DNA of 64,000 bases from Pirellulaceae bacterium (GTDB taxonomy: Bacteria > Planctomycetota > Planctomycetia > Pirellulales > Pirellulaceae), in NCBI GenBank assembly GCA_016784735.1, contig JADHUC010000001.1, positions 62,001 to 126,000 of the forward strand. The letters are read 5' to 3'. Under the pieces are notes generated by a model, which was given only the letters and a program-made list of their open reading frames with translations, searched no databases and was not told where the DNA came from. The position numbers and the translations under genes are program-made. Shown here in pieces: positions 7,449-16,108 of the stretch (position 1 is the stretch's first letter; each line of letters begins with the position of its first letter).

Positions 7449-10067
7449 ATGTCACGCAAAAGGAAACGAAAACGCAATCGTACGGCGAAACGCCATTCGG
7501 CGAACGCAGTTCAAGAGCAACCGAAGGCTGCCGCAAGTCCGCTCGAACGGCTACTGGACATCGCGGACGAGCAGCCGGATCCGCGTGACGCTTTGGAAAT
7601 GTTTCAAACGGCTTTGGACGAATGCCAACACCTCGCCGGCGTTTCCGTGTTCGAGAACGCTGATGGACTCTTGTGGGACATCCCCGATGCCAGGTGCTAT
7701 TTGCGGGCCGTCTTTGGTGTTGCCGCTTCGTTGTGGCGGCTGAACCGCGTCGAAGAAGCGGCCAGGCATTTTGAGGAGGTGTTGCAGGCGGACCGGGCCG
7801 ACCATCTATTCGCTCGCTATTGGCTGGCCGCTTGCCGGCTGGACGCCGGTCGCCTGGAGGAGTTGAAGCCGCTGCTGGACCGCTACGACGAACCCACTGC
7901 CTTCTGGCGGTATGCCCAATCGCTGTGGACTTTCGCGACCGATGGCAATTGCGACGAGTCGTGCCGGTTGCTGAACGAGGCCCACCGGTTGGACGCGCGG
8001 TTCGTGGATTACTTGCTGGGCGACGGGTTGGTGCGGGCCGACCAGCCGATCCGTTTCGAACAGGGCCGCAATGCCACACACAGCACCGCGCGGTTGTTGC
8101 TGCCCGCCTGGCGGTCCGTTCCGGGAGCTGCCTCGTGGGTGCGGCGCGCGCTCCGCGTACCGCTCGGTCAGGCCAAAGCCGTGCTGCCGTTTCCGCGCGA
8201 ACAGTTGCTGGATTTGCCGCAGCAAAACGCCTCCTGGCAAGTCGGCCTGCGGCAGTTGGACCCGGACCAGCCCGGCGACGAACCTTGTTGGGTCCTGGGC
8301 GTCGCCGACGTGAACGCTGAGCAAATGCGTTGTCTGACGGTGATCGAAGGCGACCCCACGCCCGACGCGGTGTGGCGGGAAATGCTGACCGCTTTTTTGC
8401 AGCCCATCGACAGCATGCCGCAACGCCCGCGACGGCTGGAAGTGCCGCGGCCCGAATACCGCCGGGCGTGGCGCAGGTTGCTGGACGAGCTCGATGTCGA
8501 ATGCCGCGTGACCTACAATCCGCAACCGGTCAGCCAGTTGTTGGAAGGGATGGCCGACCTGATGGCGGCCCAGCGGTTGCCTCGCTTGGCTGACGACTTC
8601 GACGCCCGCGACCTGCCGCCCGGTGACGCGACTTGGCAAATCGATTTCTTCCACCAGCCGACGATGATCTCCAACGAAGACATCGGCGTCGAGCGTCCCT
8701 GGTCGGTGTTGGTGATGGACAAGGCATCCGGCTACGTCTTGTGTACCGAAATGATTCCGGGCGAACCTACCGCCGAACGGCTGTGGGAGTACGCCGCGCG
8801 CGTGATGCTGCAAGTTCCCGGGCGGCCGCGGCGGATCGAGGTGTCGGATTCCGACGGCTACGATTTCCTCCGGCCCAGGCTGGAAGCGGCGGAAATAGAC
8901 TGCGTGTTGTTGGACGAGTTGCCGGAGTTGCACTCGTTTTGTCTGCAGATGGCCTCCAGCTTCGGCGGGCCGGAAAAGTGCGCCTTGGCCGATGGGCAAG
9001 ACGTGGACCGCGACGGCATGGAGTCGTTCTACTACGCGGCGGCCCGCTATTTCCGGCAGGCTCCCTGGAAACACGTGCCGGGCGAAATCCCCATCGAAAT
9101 CGACGTTGGCGGCTTCGGCACGCGCTACGCGATCGTGCTGGGCCGTACCGGGGTGACGTTGGGCCTGGCGGTACATGAAAGCTGGCAGGACGCGGCGGAC
9201 ATGATCAGCGGTCGGGCCAGTTGGGCGGAGCTGTCGGGTTTCGCGGTTATTTTCGAGGAAGAATCGGTGTTGGCTCCGGCGGACGTCTATCTGGTGGAAC
9301 GCCACGGTTGGCCGATCGCTTCTCCCGAAGCGTACCCTGCGGTGATGCGTTTTCGCCCCGGATATGAACCTGGTTCGCCGACGGCCGACGAGTTGGAATT
9401 CCTGGCGGCATGTCTCAATTGCCTGCCTGCCTTCGTGGCGGGCGATGCGCAAACGAAGACGTATCCACCGTCGGACGACGGAACGCAGAGGGAAACGCGG
9501 TTGAGTTGGGTGTCCGGTTCCCACCGCAATCCGGTACGCCGCGAGCAGTCGAAGTCACCGGCCACCAGAGTCTCCGGCCCGGCCGCCGTTCAGCACGTGA
9601 ACCGCAAACGCGATACATACTACCTTCATCAAGGCCGCACCAAAACCGGCAAGCCCAAGTACTTTTTCTCGAAGAAATCCGAAGGAGAACTTTGTCAGCA
9701 GTTGCCCGACGGGTTTGAAATCTACGAGAACCCGCGTGGTCAGGTTTATTGTCGCCGCATTCAACCGAAGCTGATCTCGGAACAGGAAATCGAGGTGATG
9801 CGGAAAGCGATACAGAATTGCGGCAAGCAATCTTTTGCTGGAGTGGACGTCAAAGGCAAAAACATCATCGTCTATGAAGGTGAGCATCCCTGTCTCAAAT
9901 TCAGCCTATGCAACGATGACAAGCGGTTGTTCGAGGCATCGCGATGGTGCTATCGCGGCTCGATCGACGGCTGGTTCCCCTTGTCGAGCGGCCCGAAACC
10001 GCTGTCCCAACTGGCCAAGGACTACTGCCGGCACATCGGCGAAGAATCGTTTTTTGAGTTGATGTGA
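7449..10067 (+). CDS. Large TPR/DUF6930/DUF7309-like protein of unknown function
   Basis: An 872-residue soluble protein. The ATG at 7449 follows a strong AAGGAGGGG. The order is: a very basic start (SRKRKRKRNRTAKR); TPR-like helices at about residues 30-220; two tandem copies of one domain at about 276-370 and 413-507 (both with a PTA/PTP..W motif and RPRR(I/L)EV), which I take for DUF6930; a DUF7309-like domain at about 523-660 (VPGEIPIEIDVGGFGTRYA); and a C-terminal domain at about 717-872 beginning RDTYYLHQGRTKTGKPKYFF, seen in other bacteria as a stand-alone protein. No catalytic motif is evident. The next gene starts 29 bp downstream on the same strand, so they likely form an operon. 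A stem-loop (GGAAACGG, 7321-7349) lies in the leader. Confidence 0.8.
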   Translation: MSRKRKRKRNRTAKRHSANAVQEQPKAAASPLERLLDIADEQPDPRDALEMFQTALDECQHLAGVSVFENADGLLWDIPDARCYLRAVFGVAASLWRLNRVEEAARHFEEVLQADRADHLFARYWLAACRLDAGRLEELKPLLDRYDEPTAFWRYAQSLWTFATDGNCDESCRLLNEAHRLDARFVDYLLGDGLVRADQPIRFEQGRNATHSTARLLLPAWRSVPGAASWVRRALRVPLGQAKAVLPFPREQLLDLPQQNASWQVGLRQLDPDQPGDEPCWVLGVADVNAEQMRCLTVIEGDPTPDAVWREMLTAFLQPIDSMPQRPRRLEVPRPEYRRAWRRLLDELDVECRVTYNPQPVSQLLEGMADLMAAQRLPRLADDFDARDLPPGDATWQIDFFHQPTMISNEDIGVERPWSVLVMDKASGYVLCTEMIPGEPTAERLWEYAARVMLQVPGRPRRIEVSDSDGYDFLRPRLEAAEIDCVLLDELPELHSFCLQMASSFGGPEKCALADGQDVDRDGMESFYYAAARYFRQAPWKHVPGEIPIEIDVGGFGTRYAIVLGRTGVTLGLAVHESWQDAADMISGRASWAELSGFAVIFEEESVLAPADVYLVERHGWPIASPEAYPAVMRFRPGYEPGSPTADELEFLAACLNCLPAFVAGDAQTKTYPPSDDGTQRETRLSWVSGSHRNPVRREQSKSPATRVSGPAAVQHVNRKRDTYYLHQGRTKTGKPKYFFSKKSEGELCQQLPDGFEIYENPRGQVYCRRIQPKLISEQEIEVMRKAIQNCGKQSFAGVDVKGKNIIVYEGEHPCLKFSLCNDDKRLFEASRWCYRGSIDGWFPLSSGPKPLSQLAKDYCRHIGEESFFELM

Positions 10068-10096
10068 TTTGCCAAGATCTCAAGTAGAGAGCAAAC

Positions 10097-11293
10097 ATGA
10101 ATATCCAAGATACGGATGCGTGGAAGGCTGCGGAATGGCAATATTCGGCAATGCAGGCTGCATTGATGTTGCCGTTTCCCGGTCTGGCACGGTCGCCCGG
10201 CGAGGTCATCGAGGAACTCGAAGAGATCGTGCGCGAGTGCCCGGAATTCTATCCCGCTGTCCTGGAACTTGTCTTGCGCCGCATGGCCGATGGAGCGGAC
10301 GGTTCCGCGGCGGAGCAGATTGAAACGGGGCTCCGTCTCATGCTCGACGTGGGAGATCCCCAGCACATGGAAGAGGAGGCCACCGCCCTTCACGATAACC
10401 TTGAGAACCTGTGGCGATTCGATCTGTGCAAACGTTGCTTGGAGGTCCTGGTCGAGCGTTTTCCGGACAAGGCACTGTTTTGGGATTACCTGGGAAATGC
10501 TACGGCACAATTGGGAGACGTCACGGAGGCCCTGCGCCATTCTGCCAAAGCAACGGACATGGCGCCCGACAACGCCTTTTTTCGCAGCAACCATGGTTTG
10601 CACCATCTCATGGACGGCAATGCCAGCGAAGCGGAGATTCATCTGTCGGCTGCGTTGCGTCTTGACCCGGAGAACGAAGTCACAAAGGGCAACCTGGAAG
10701 TCCAAAAGTATATCGCCCGGCACGGCGGCAATTTCTCCGATTACCTCGTCCGTCCCGTGGACAGGGAAGAGATCGAGCGACTATCGGATGACGAGGATTT
10801 TGAGCCGCGGGATCAATTGTGCGCGACTTACAACGCCGATCGCATGCAGGCATTGGGCCGAAACATGGCGGCCGGGGCGGACACTCGCGGCCGGTGTGCC
10901 GACGTCATCGCAACGCTCCAGAGTTTCTTCGATTTCGTTGATCGGGTGTCGAACATGACGGGGTTGCTGCACGAAGACATCGGCCACGTGTTTCGGCATT
11001 TCAATGCGATCATGCACAAGTTCATCTTCAAGTTCGGCGACGTGGATCGGGAAATGATTGAAGACGTATGCGAGTCCCTGCTGGTGTACTACGGCTTCCT
11101 GGCCCGTCTGGAACTCGTGCCGCCTGCCGAGTTCAAGCAGTTTCAGGCGATGGTGCGCCGGAACAGAAAGGGGCTGATCGAAAAGATGGAAAGATATAAC
11201 GCGATCCGTCACGATCCCGGATTGGACGAGGAAGAAAAGGAAGCAATTCGTGAAGAACTGTTCGAGGACGATCATTTGTGGCCACATCTGTGA
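10097..11293 (+). CDS. TPR-repeat protein, partner of the upstream large protein
   Basis: A 398-residue soluble protein. Residues about 90-200 form TPR-like helical repeats (LFWDYLGNATAQLGDVTEAL, then a unit with DNAFFRSNHGLHHLMDG). The second half is helical and charged, with no recognised domain, and ends in an acidic run. There is no signal peptide or membrane segment. The start at 10097 is 29 bp after the upstream stop, with AGTAGAGAG ahead of it. The gene pair is co-oriented and probably co-transcribed, suggesting a scaffold or regulatory partner. Function is unknown. Confidence 0.75.
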   Translation: MNIQDTDAWKAAEWQYSAMQAALMLPFPGLARSPGEVIEELEEIVRECPEFYPAVLELVLRRMADGADGSAAEQIETGLRLMLDVGDPQHMEEEATALHDNLENLWRFDLCKRCLEVLVERFPDKALFWDYLGNATAQLGDVTEALRHSAKATDMAPDNAFFRSNHGLHHLMDGNASEAEIHLSAALRLDPENEVTKGNLEVQKYIARHGGNFSDYLVRPVDREEIERLSDDEDFEPRDQLCATYNADRMQALGRNMAAGADTRGRCADVIATLQSFFDFVDRVSNMTGLLHEDIGHVFRHFNAIMHKFIFKFGDVDREMIEDVCESLLVYYGFLARLELVPPAEFKQFQAMVRRNRKGLIEKMERYNAIRHDPGLDEEEKEAIREELFEDDHLWPHL

Positions 11294-11305
11294 TCTGGGC
11301 CGGCG

Positions 11306-11345
11306 GTTTGCCGTGCAGATACGCATCGTGCGGCTCTCGAGCGTC
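11306..11345 (-). repeat. 40-bp fragment of a RAYT transposase gene
   Basis: This segment matches 12331-12370 at 38 of 40 positions. In the minus frame it reads LESRTMRICTAN, part of the RAYT transposase motif ahead of its HUH site. It lies just after the TPR gene. Confidence 0.6.
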
Positions 11346-11350
11346 GTTTG

Positions 11351-11374
11351 GAATGCGGACAACACTCCGCATTC
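11351..11374. terminator. Perfect 9-bp hairpin after the TPR gene
   Basis: GAATGCGGA and TCCGCATTC enclose a CAACAC loop 58 bp beyond the TPR stop and just past the end of the VapC-like gene on the other strand. It could end transcription from both sides or be a REP unit. There is no T run. Confidence 0.45.
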
Positions 11375-11381
11375 GTTTGAT

Positions 11382-11831
11382 CTACGGCTCGATTACACGA
11401 ATGGCCGCGGTCCGGGCAGCGTCGCGCATTCTCATGTCGGCCGTGACAACACTTTGTATCTTCGCCGCTCGCAGCGCCCCTAAATGCAATCCATCGAGAG
11501 ACCGAAGCATGACGGGCGGCGTTGCGCTCAAAGACTCGTCAAGCAACTGTCGCGATTCTAATGCAACGTCTTCGCCCCAAGGGATGAGGTAGTAACGTCC
11601 AGCACTGACATGCTGCTCGAAAAGTTGGAACAGGCGCTTCGCAGAACCGCCCGCAATTTCGCCCCTCGATTCCTTGCCGCACAAGGCGAAATACAACTCG
11701 ACCCGGTGAAGAAAACTGATGGCCAGGTCTTCCGGTTGCTGAATGAGAAGCCGCAGGTAGTCGCTGGAATCCGGCTCAGGAGCATACAGCTTGATCAACG
11801 CCGAGGTATCCCAGTAAATCGCGTTGGCCAT
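11382..11831 (-). CDS. vapC: PIN-domain toxin, VapC type
   Basis: A 149-residue PIN-domain protein. Acidic residues fall at the usual PIN positions: Asp8 in IYWDTSALIKLY, a Glu in HRVELYFAL near residue 45, Asp in LDGLHLGAL near 113, and Asp in VVTADMRM near 131. The fold acts as a metal-dependent RNase, and VapC toxins cut tRNA or rRNA. The ATG at 11831 follows the antitoxin stop by 3 bp (TGA TTT ATG), so translation is coupled to the upstream antitoxin gene. Size and motifs look intact. The RNA target cannot be read from the sequence. Confidence 0.9.
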   Translation of the reverse strand: MANAIYWDTSALIKLYAPEPDSSDYLRLLIQQPEDLAISFLHRVELYFALCGKESRGEIAGGSAKRLFQLFEQHVSAGRYYLIPWGEDVALESRQLLDESLSATPPVMLRSLDGLHLGALRAAKIQSVVTADMRMRDAARTAAIRVIEP

Positions 11832-11834
11832 AAA

Positions 11835-12092
11835 TCACAACCGCTCCTCGCGTAGCTCGTCCCAAAACTGTTGCTTCGTAGATTTTCGCTGACCGACGCG
11901 AGCCGCCTCGGCAGCCGCTGACAGTTCATCCGCCCATTCTTTCCGGGCGATGTCGTGCGTTTCTTTTGGAACAACGCACGTCAGACGCGCCGTAGGCCGC
12001 CCGCGGACGGTAATTACGACTTCCTCGCCTTCTGCCGCGAGTTGGACCAATTGGCTGAGATTGCTCTTGGCTTCGCGTAGATTGGTAATCAT
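11835..12092 (-). CDS. Phd/YefM-family antitoxin
   Basis: An 85-residue protein. The start MITNLREAKSNLSQLVQLAA is the classic Phd/YefM N-terminal DNA-binding fold, followed by GEEVVITVRGRPTARLT. The acidic C-terminal half (RKEWADELSAAAEAARVGQR) would bind and block the PIN toxin encoded 3 bp downstream. I chose the ATG at 12092; longer frames upstream do not look like the family. No clear ribosome site precedes it. A tandem 9-bp repeat abuts the start and may be the autoregulatory operator. Confidence 0.9.
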   Translation of the reverse strand: MITNLREAKSNLSQLVQLAAEGEEVVITVRGRPTARLTCVVPKETHDIARKEWADELSAAAEAARVGQRKSTKQQFWDELREERL

Positions 12093-12109
12093 GTAGTCAC
12101 TGTAGTCAC
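12092..12109. promoter_or_regulatory. Tandem 9-bp repeat at the antitoxin start, possible operator
   Basis: TGTAGTCAC occurs twice head to tail (12092-12100 and 12101-12109), touching the antitoxin start codon. Phd-type antitoxins bind repeats near their own promoters, so this is a candidate operator by position. Binding is inferred. Confidence 0.4.
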
Positions 12110-12162
12110 TTCGGTGCGACGTGTCAAATGAAAACAAGGAACTTGGTTTCTCGGCCCTGCTC

Positions 12163-12495
12163 GAAATTCCAATGATTGGACAACAAGCAGTACGCTTGTC
12201 GCGGCCTTCGGCCGCAACGAAAACTCCCGGATTTTGAACAGAAGGAAACAGAGTACGCAGAGTTTGTACCCTTCGTTCTCTCCGTTGCCTCCTGTTCAAG
12301 AAATGCTCGCAGGGCGCGCGAAACTTGACTGTTTGCCGTGCAGATACGCATCGGGCGACTCTCGAGCGTCTTCTCGATGACCCGCTCGAAAGCTTCGAAG
12401 TCGGCATCCTTCAGGAACCGGCGCATCCTGCCCACGCTGCGGTTCAAGACGTGGAACACCATCCCACCAGGAGCGACTCGGGCAGCACGCGGCAC
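12163..12495 (-). pseudogene. Decayed RAYT (REP-associated tyrosine) transposase, N-terminal part
   Basis: The minus strand reads VPRAARVAPGGMVFHVLNR, then GRMRRFLKDADFEAFERVIE and ESRPMRICTAN (12495 to about 12331). This is the usual start of TnpA_REP transposases. About 135 bp of unrelated sequence (12196-12330) follow, then AYCLLSNHWNF (12195-12163), matching the HUH motif region CLMPNHWHF with the second His changed to Asn. The catalytic tyrosine half is missing. It is therefore an interrupted, inactive copy. Confidence 0.7.
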
Positions 12496-12709
12496 GCCGA
12501 CAGTCTCGCCAACGAGGCCCAAATCGATAACAATTAGATCTGTCTCGTTTATCTGCCTCCGATGTTCGAGAGCGCCGTACGCTGTCCGTCGGAGGACTGT
12601 CATATGCTACCAAAATACAAACGTTGTGAAGCGGGAGCCTGCATCCCAGAGATCGCATGACTATGATTGTACGTACCCAATCTGTGTGACAGTGGATCGG
12701 GAGCACAAA

Positions 12710-15700
12710 ATGGAAATGGACGCTCTGATTCGTTCGATCTCTTTGCGAGATCGGCACTACATGTTCCTGCTCGGTGCCGGGGCTTCAATCACGTCTGGAG
12801 TTCCAACGGCGACGGACTGCATCTGGAACTGGAAACGCCAGATCTTCCTGACCAGCAATGATACTGTTGCTCCAAAGGCCCTCGGCGATGTTTCGCTGCC
12901 TCACGTCCAACGTCGAATTCAGCACTGGCTGGACGATCGAGGTGCGTACCCAGAACTGTGGGACGATGCAGAGTATTCGTTCTATGTGAATGAGTGCTTC
13001 CCACGGCCTGCCGATCGTCAACAGTTCTTCAAAAAGTTGCTGCAGAACGGGCAGCCACAGCTCGGGTATCAGTGCCTGGGACTGCTGCTGCGGGCCGCGA
13101 AGATTAAGTGGCTGTGGACGACGAATTTCGACGACCTCGTTGAACGTGCAATACCGAGTGACCACGAACATCCGCTCCTTCAGGTGGGAATGGACTCCGC
13201 TCGGCGCATCGATGACATCCGGCGTGAGGAACCTGACCCGGTTCAAGTCTTCCTTCACGGCGATTATCGATACGACCCACTGCGAAACACGGAACGTGAA
13301 CTGTCGGCAGATTCGCTCGATGCGGCCTGTCGGCGACGTCTTGTCGATCTGTGTAACGATTTGCCACTGGTCGTACTTGGCTACAGCGGTCGAGATGATT
13401 CGATAATGTCGGCCCTAGCTCAGGCGTACTCACAATCAGGACGGGGCGGGATTTACTGGGGCTGTCTTTCTGGCATAGACCCACCTGGTAGGGCTGCGGA
13501 GCTACTCGACACAGCCCGAGAAAACGGTGTCGATGCGGAAGTCTTCTTTATCAGTGGATTCGATGATTTCATGAGTCGTCTCGCACGATGGTGGCTTCGC
13601 TCTACCGAATACCGGGGGTCTCTTGAGAGTCTTCTCGCTTCCAAACCCCTTCCGGCTCAGTTCTCACTTTCCCATCTCTCGCCTGACTTTGACTGGGCAC
13701 TCAGTAACGCATTTTCGATTCAGCTTCCGACAGAGTTGTTCCAGTTTAAGATGACGCTTTCCGGTCCGGATGGAAACTGGAAGCAACTCAAGTCATTGAT
13801 TGCCGAGCGCGATATCGAGGCCGGATTCGTGAAAACTCACGTGCTGGCCATTGGGCGATCATCTGAGATTCAGCAGGTATTCGGCGACCGGCTGGAGACC
13901 GAGGTCGAGCAAGTTTCGCTTTCAGGCGACGAATTCTCGATCTCCAACGGCATCGTCAGGCAGGTGCTACAGTCGGCATTCGTCGCATCGCTGGCCGAAA
14001 GAGGTTTCATTCGGGACGGTCGCTACCGTCTCCGGTTGCCTGACGTGCAGACACATTCATTTCGCAACGTGGCGTATCGATACAGCGAAAGCGTTGAACT
14101 CGGTTTCGACTGCATCGACGAGAATGTGTACGTCACGCTTCTTCCGGACGTCAGAATTCACATCGGTGAAGATGCTTGCGTCGACAGTGAAACAATCAAA
14201 GCCGTCAAACGCGACATACTGTGGCGTCAACGAAATGCGGAGTTCTGGGATACGATCAAGGCATGGACGAGGAGATTGTTTGGCAACGAGGGATGGCGAG
14301 TCGTCTATCCGCCGGGGGCTGAAACTGGGTTTGAGTTCACCGTCGCCAAACATGGGCCACTGTTCTCCCGATATCTTTCCTCAAAGCCAAAAGTCACTCC
14401 TCCTGCTGTCGCGCAAAAGGCCGCTCCGTTTGAGCAGTTTTCAGCCTTCGAAACCAATGAGCCATACCTGTTGTTCGGAAACAGCGGGAAGTCAAAGCAC
14501 CCAATCACGGGCCTCGTCAACTCGGGAGGTCCATACGAATCGTTTAACGAATTGCTTCACTCGCATCGTGACATCCGGCTTGGCGTCGTTTGCCAGGAAG
14601 GCCGCGAGAATCTGCTCGCTCAGTTTCTGCGACGTTTTGGTCAGCCGGTGTCAGTTGAGCGTGGCGACGACGATGATTATGTCGTGGATTTTCCCGGGTT
14701 CGAGTCTGCATTTGGATGCAGGCTGGCGATCCCATCGCCGGGCGATCCCGCCTGGATCAATTGTCAGATTCCATGCGACGGAACAGCGGTTGATGTGAAT
14801 CGACGAATCACAGGCGAGTTGACAACCGCAATCAGACAGATTTCCGCAGCCGACCAGGTCGATGTCGTACTGGTTTTCATACCGAGCACATGGAAGCCGT
14901 TTGAAAACATCGCGGAAGGTGCCCTCTCGCTGAATCTTCACGATCAGGTCAAGGCATTCTGCGTCCAGCACCAAATCCGAAGCCAACTGCTTCGTGAAGA
15001 AAAAGTGAGCAACGAACGATCCGCTCGAATCTACTGGTGGCTCTCACTCGCTTTCTTCACGAAGTCTCTCCGCGTTCCCTGGAGTCTGGCCAACTCGCCC
15101 GAGAACGTGGCTTACGCGGGAATCGGGTACAGCTTCGATCCATTGCAGGAGTCCCGAAAGATCGTGACGGGCTGTTGCCACGTCTATGACTCGGCGGGAC
15201 TCGGGCTGCGTTTTCGTCTCGGCGAACTTGAGGACCCGATCTGGCGACGCGACGAATTCTCGCGTCGCAAGAATCCGTATATGTCGCGCGACGATGCATA
15301 CCGTCTGGGGATTCGAACTCGACAACTGTTCTTCGAGTCGCACTCAGACAAACCCGACCGCGTGCTCGTGTGCAAGCAGACACATTTCCTCGACGACGAA
15401 ACCGAAGGCCTGCTCTCTGCCCTGCAGGGCATCGACCATGTCGATCTTCTGACCATTCAGTTCGACGGTGCATGGCGGTTCTGTGCATTCGACCCGCGAA
15501 AATCGCAGGCGCACGGATACCCAATTCGACGCGGCTCAGGAGTCCTTCTGGATTCCAATTCATTCCTGCTCTGGCTTCACGGCAATGTTCTGGGCACCAA
15601 CGTGAAGAACGACCGTTGGGGCTACTTCCAAGGGAAATCACGGATTCCCTGTCCGGTTCGTGTCACCCGGTACTCCGGCGATACGTCGATCGAAACTCTG

Positions 15701-15859
15701 AGCCGTGATCTTGTCGGCCTGACGAAGATGGACTGGAACACATTCGCCCTGTACCGAAAACTGCCGGTCATCATCACGACGCCACAAAAGATCGCCAAAA
15801 TCTCGCGACTCCTTGGCCGCCTGCCCGTTGACACCTATGACTACCGACTGTTCATGTGA
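12710..15859 (+). CDS. Single-chain SIR2-APAZ-short prokaryotic Argonaute (SPARSA-type defence protein)
   Basis: A 1049-residue protein. The ATG at 12710 follows GGGAG by 6 bp and puts the SIR2 glycine motif 20 residues from the start. SIR2 NADase domain (about 10-300): FLLGAGASITSGVPTA, WLWTTNFDDL (Asn139), VFLHGDYRYD (His183), LGYSGRDDSI (Asp229/230); the catalytic residues are kept. An APAZ-like region covers about 310-575. A MID-PIWI region (about 580-1049) opens with EPYLLFGNSGK..GPYE, then VVLVFIPSTWKPFE and a PIWI core (WWLSLAFFTKSLRVPW, AYAGIGYSFD). The slicer acids are absent (Gly805 region; CKQTHF where an Asp is expected), as in other short Argonautes. Known split relatives use guide RNA to sense invading DNA and then deplete NAD+, killing the cell. 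Here both partners are one polypeptide. A toxin-antitoxin pair lies upstream. Confidence 0.9.
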   Translation: MEMDALIRSISLRDRHYMFLLGAGASITSGVPTATDCIWNWKRQIFLTSNDTVAPKALGDVSLPHVQRRIQHWLDDRGAYPELWDDAEYSFYVNECFPRPADRQQFFKKLLQNGQPQLGYQCLGLLLRAAKIKWLWTTNFDDLVERAIPSDHEHPLLQVGMDSARRIDDIRREEPDPVQVFLHGDYRYDPLRNTERELSADSLDAACRRRLVDLCNDLPLVVLGYSGRDDSIMSALAQAYSQSGRGGIYWGCLSGIDPPGRAAELLDTARENGVDAEVFFISGFDDFMSRLARWWLRSTEYRGSLESLLASKPLPAQFSLSHLSPDFDWALSNAFSIQLPTELFQFKMTLSGPDGNWKQLKSLIAERDIEAGFVKTHVLAIGRSSEIQQVFGDRLETEVEQVSLSGDEFSISNGIVRQVLQSAFVASLAERGFIRDGRYRLRLPDVQTHSFRNVAYRYSESVELGFDCIDENVYVTLLPDVRIHIGEDACVDSETIKAVKRDILWRQRNAEFWDTIKAWTRRLFGNEGWRVVYPPGAETGFEFTVAKHGPLFSRYLSSKPKVTPPAVAQKAAPFEQFSAFETNEPYLLFGNSGKSKHPITGLVNSGGPYESFNELLHSHRDIRLGVVCQEGRENLLAQFLRRFGQPVSVERGDDDDYVVDFPGFESAFGCRLAIPSPGDPAWINCQIPCDGTAVDVNRRITGELTTAIRQISAADQVDVVLVFIPSTWKPFENIAEGALSLNLHDQVKAFCVQHQIRSQLLREEKVSNERSARIYWWLSLAFFTKSLRVPWSLANSPENVAYAGIGYSFDPLQESRKIVTGCCHVYDSAGLGLRFRLGELEDPIWRRDEFSRRKNPYMSRDDAYRLGIRTRQLFFESHSDKPDRVLVCKQTHFLDDETEGLLSALQGIDHVDLLTIQFDGAWRFCAFDPRKSQAHGYPIRRGSGVLLDSNSFLLWLHGNVLGTNVKNDRWGYFQGKSRIPCPVRVTRYSGDTSIETLSRDLVGLTKMDWNTFALYRKLPVIITTPQKIAKISRLLGRLPVDTYDYRLFM

Positions 15860-15889
15860 TGGTTGCGAGGGCAGATGAACGGGAGAGGT

Positions 15890-16108
15890 CTAATTTAGCG
15901 CAACGTGTTCCGGCTTCAAGGCCCGATCTTCCTTGGCTGGCCGCGAGAGTGTAACGTGGATTCGAGCCCTAATTGCTTGGCCATTTTCTTCACCCAGTCC
16001 TCGTTTCCGTACTGTGGGCAGGTCGGGAGACCAGCCCACAACAGGGCGGAGCGTTTCCAGTTCGGCCTCCGTCAGCGGTTGATTCACCAGATCTGCCCCG
16101 GTATTCAC
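15890..16108 (-). CDS. Small ORF coupled to the nucleotidyltransferase remnant
   Basis: A GTG at 16108 overlaps the stop of the preceding ORF (GTGA) and opens 72 codons beginning VNTGADLVNQPLTEAELETLR. The middle (PVVGWSPDLPTV) is encoded by a REP hairpin at 16014-16039, so the original protein was probably altered by the insertion. The tail ends KPEHVALN. I do not recognise the family; coupling and position suggest the third gene of a small decayed operon. Confidence 0.35.
   Translation of the reverse strand: MNTGADLVNQPLTEAELETLRPVVGWSPDLPTVRKRGLGEENGQAIRARIHVTLSRPAKEDRALKPEHVALN
16014..16039. repeat. REP hairpin, GTGGG..GGTC family
   Basis: Arms GTGGGCAGGTC and GACCAGCCCAC (one mismatch) enclose GGGA and are followed by AACAGGG. 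This matches the third hairpin of the array at 42382-42407 and its AACAGGG flank. Here it lies inside a small ORF. Confidence 0.7.

Noticed and set aside
7806-9524. Long minus-strand open frame (572 codons)
   Set aside because: It is antisense to the TPR/DUF6930 gene, which has a strong ribosome site and clear domains; the antisense translation is His/Arg/Gln-rich.
12338-12709. Upstream extension of the SIR2-Argonaute frame
   Set aside because: It overlaps the antisense RAYT remnant, is Arg/Ser-rich and lacks a ribosome site; the ATG at 12710 places the SIR2 motif correctly.
12710-15859. Catalytic (slicing) Argonaute
   Set aside because: The PIWI positions for the first and third acidic residues read GIGYSFD and CKQTHF, so no slicer tetrad is evident; effector action through SIR2 is more likely.
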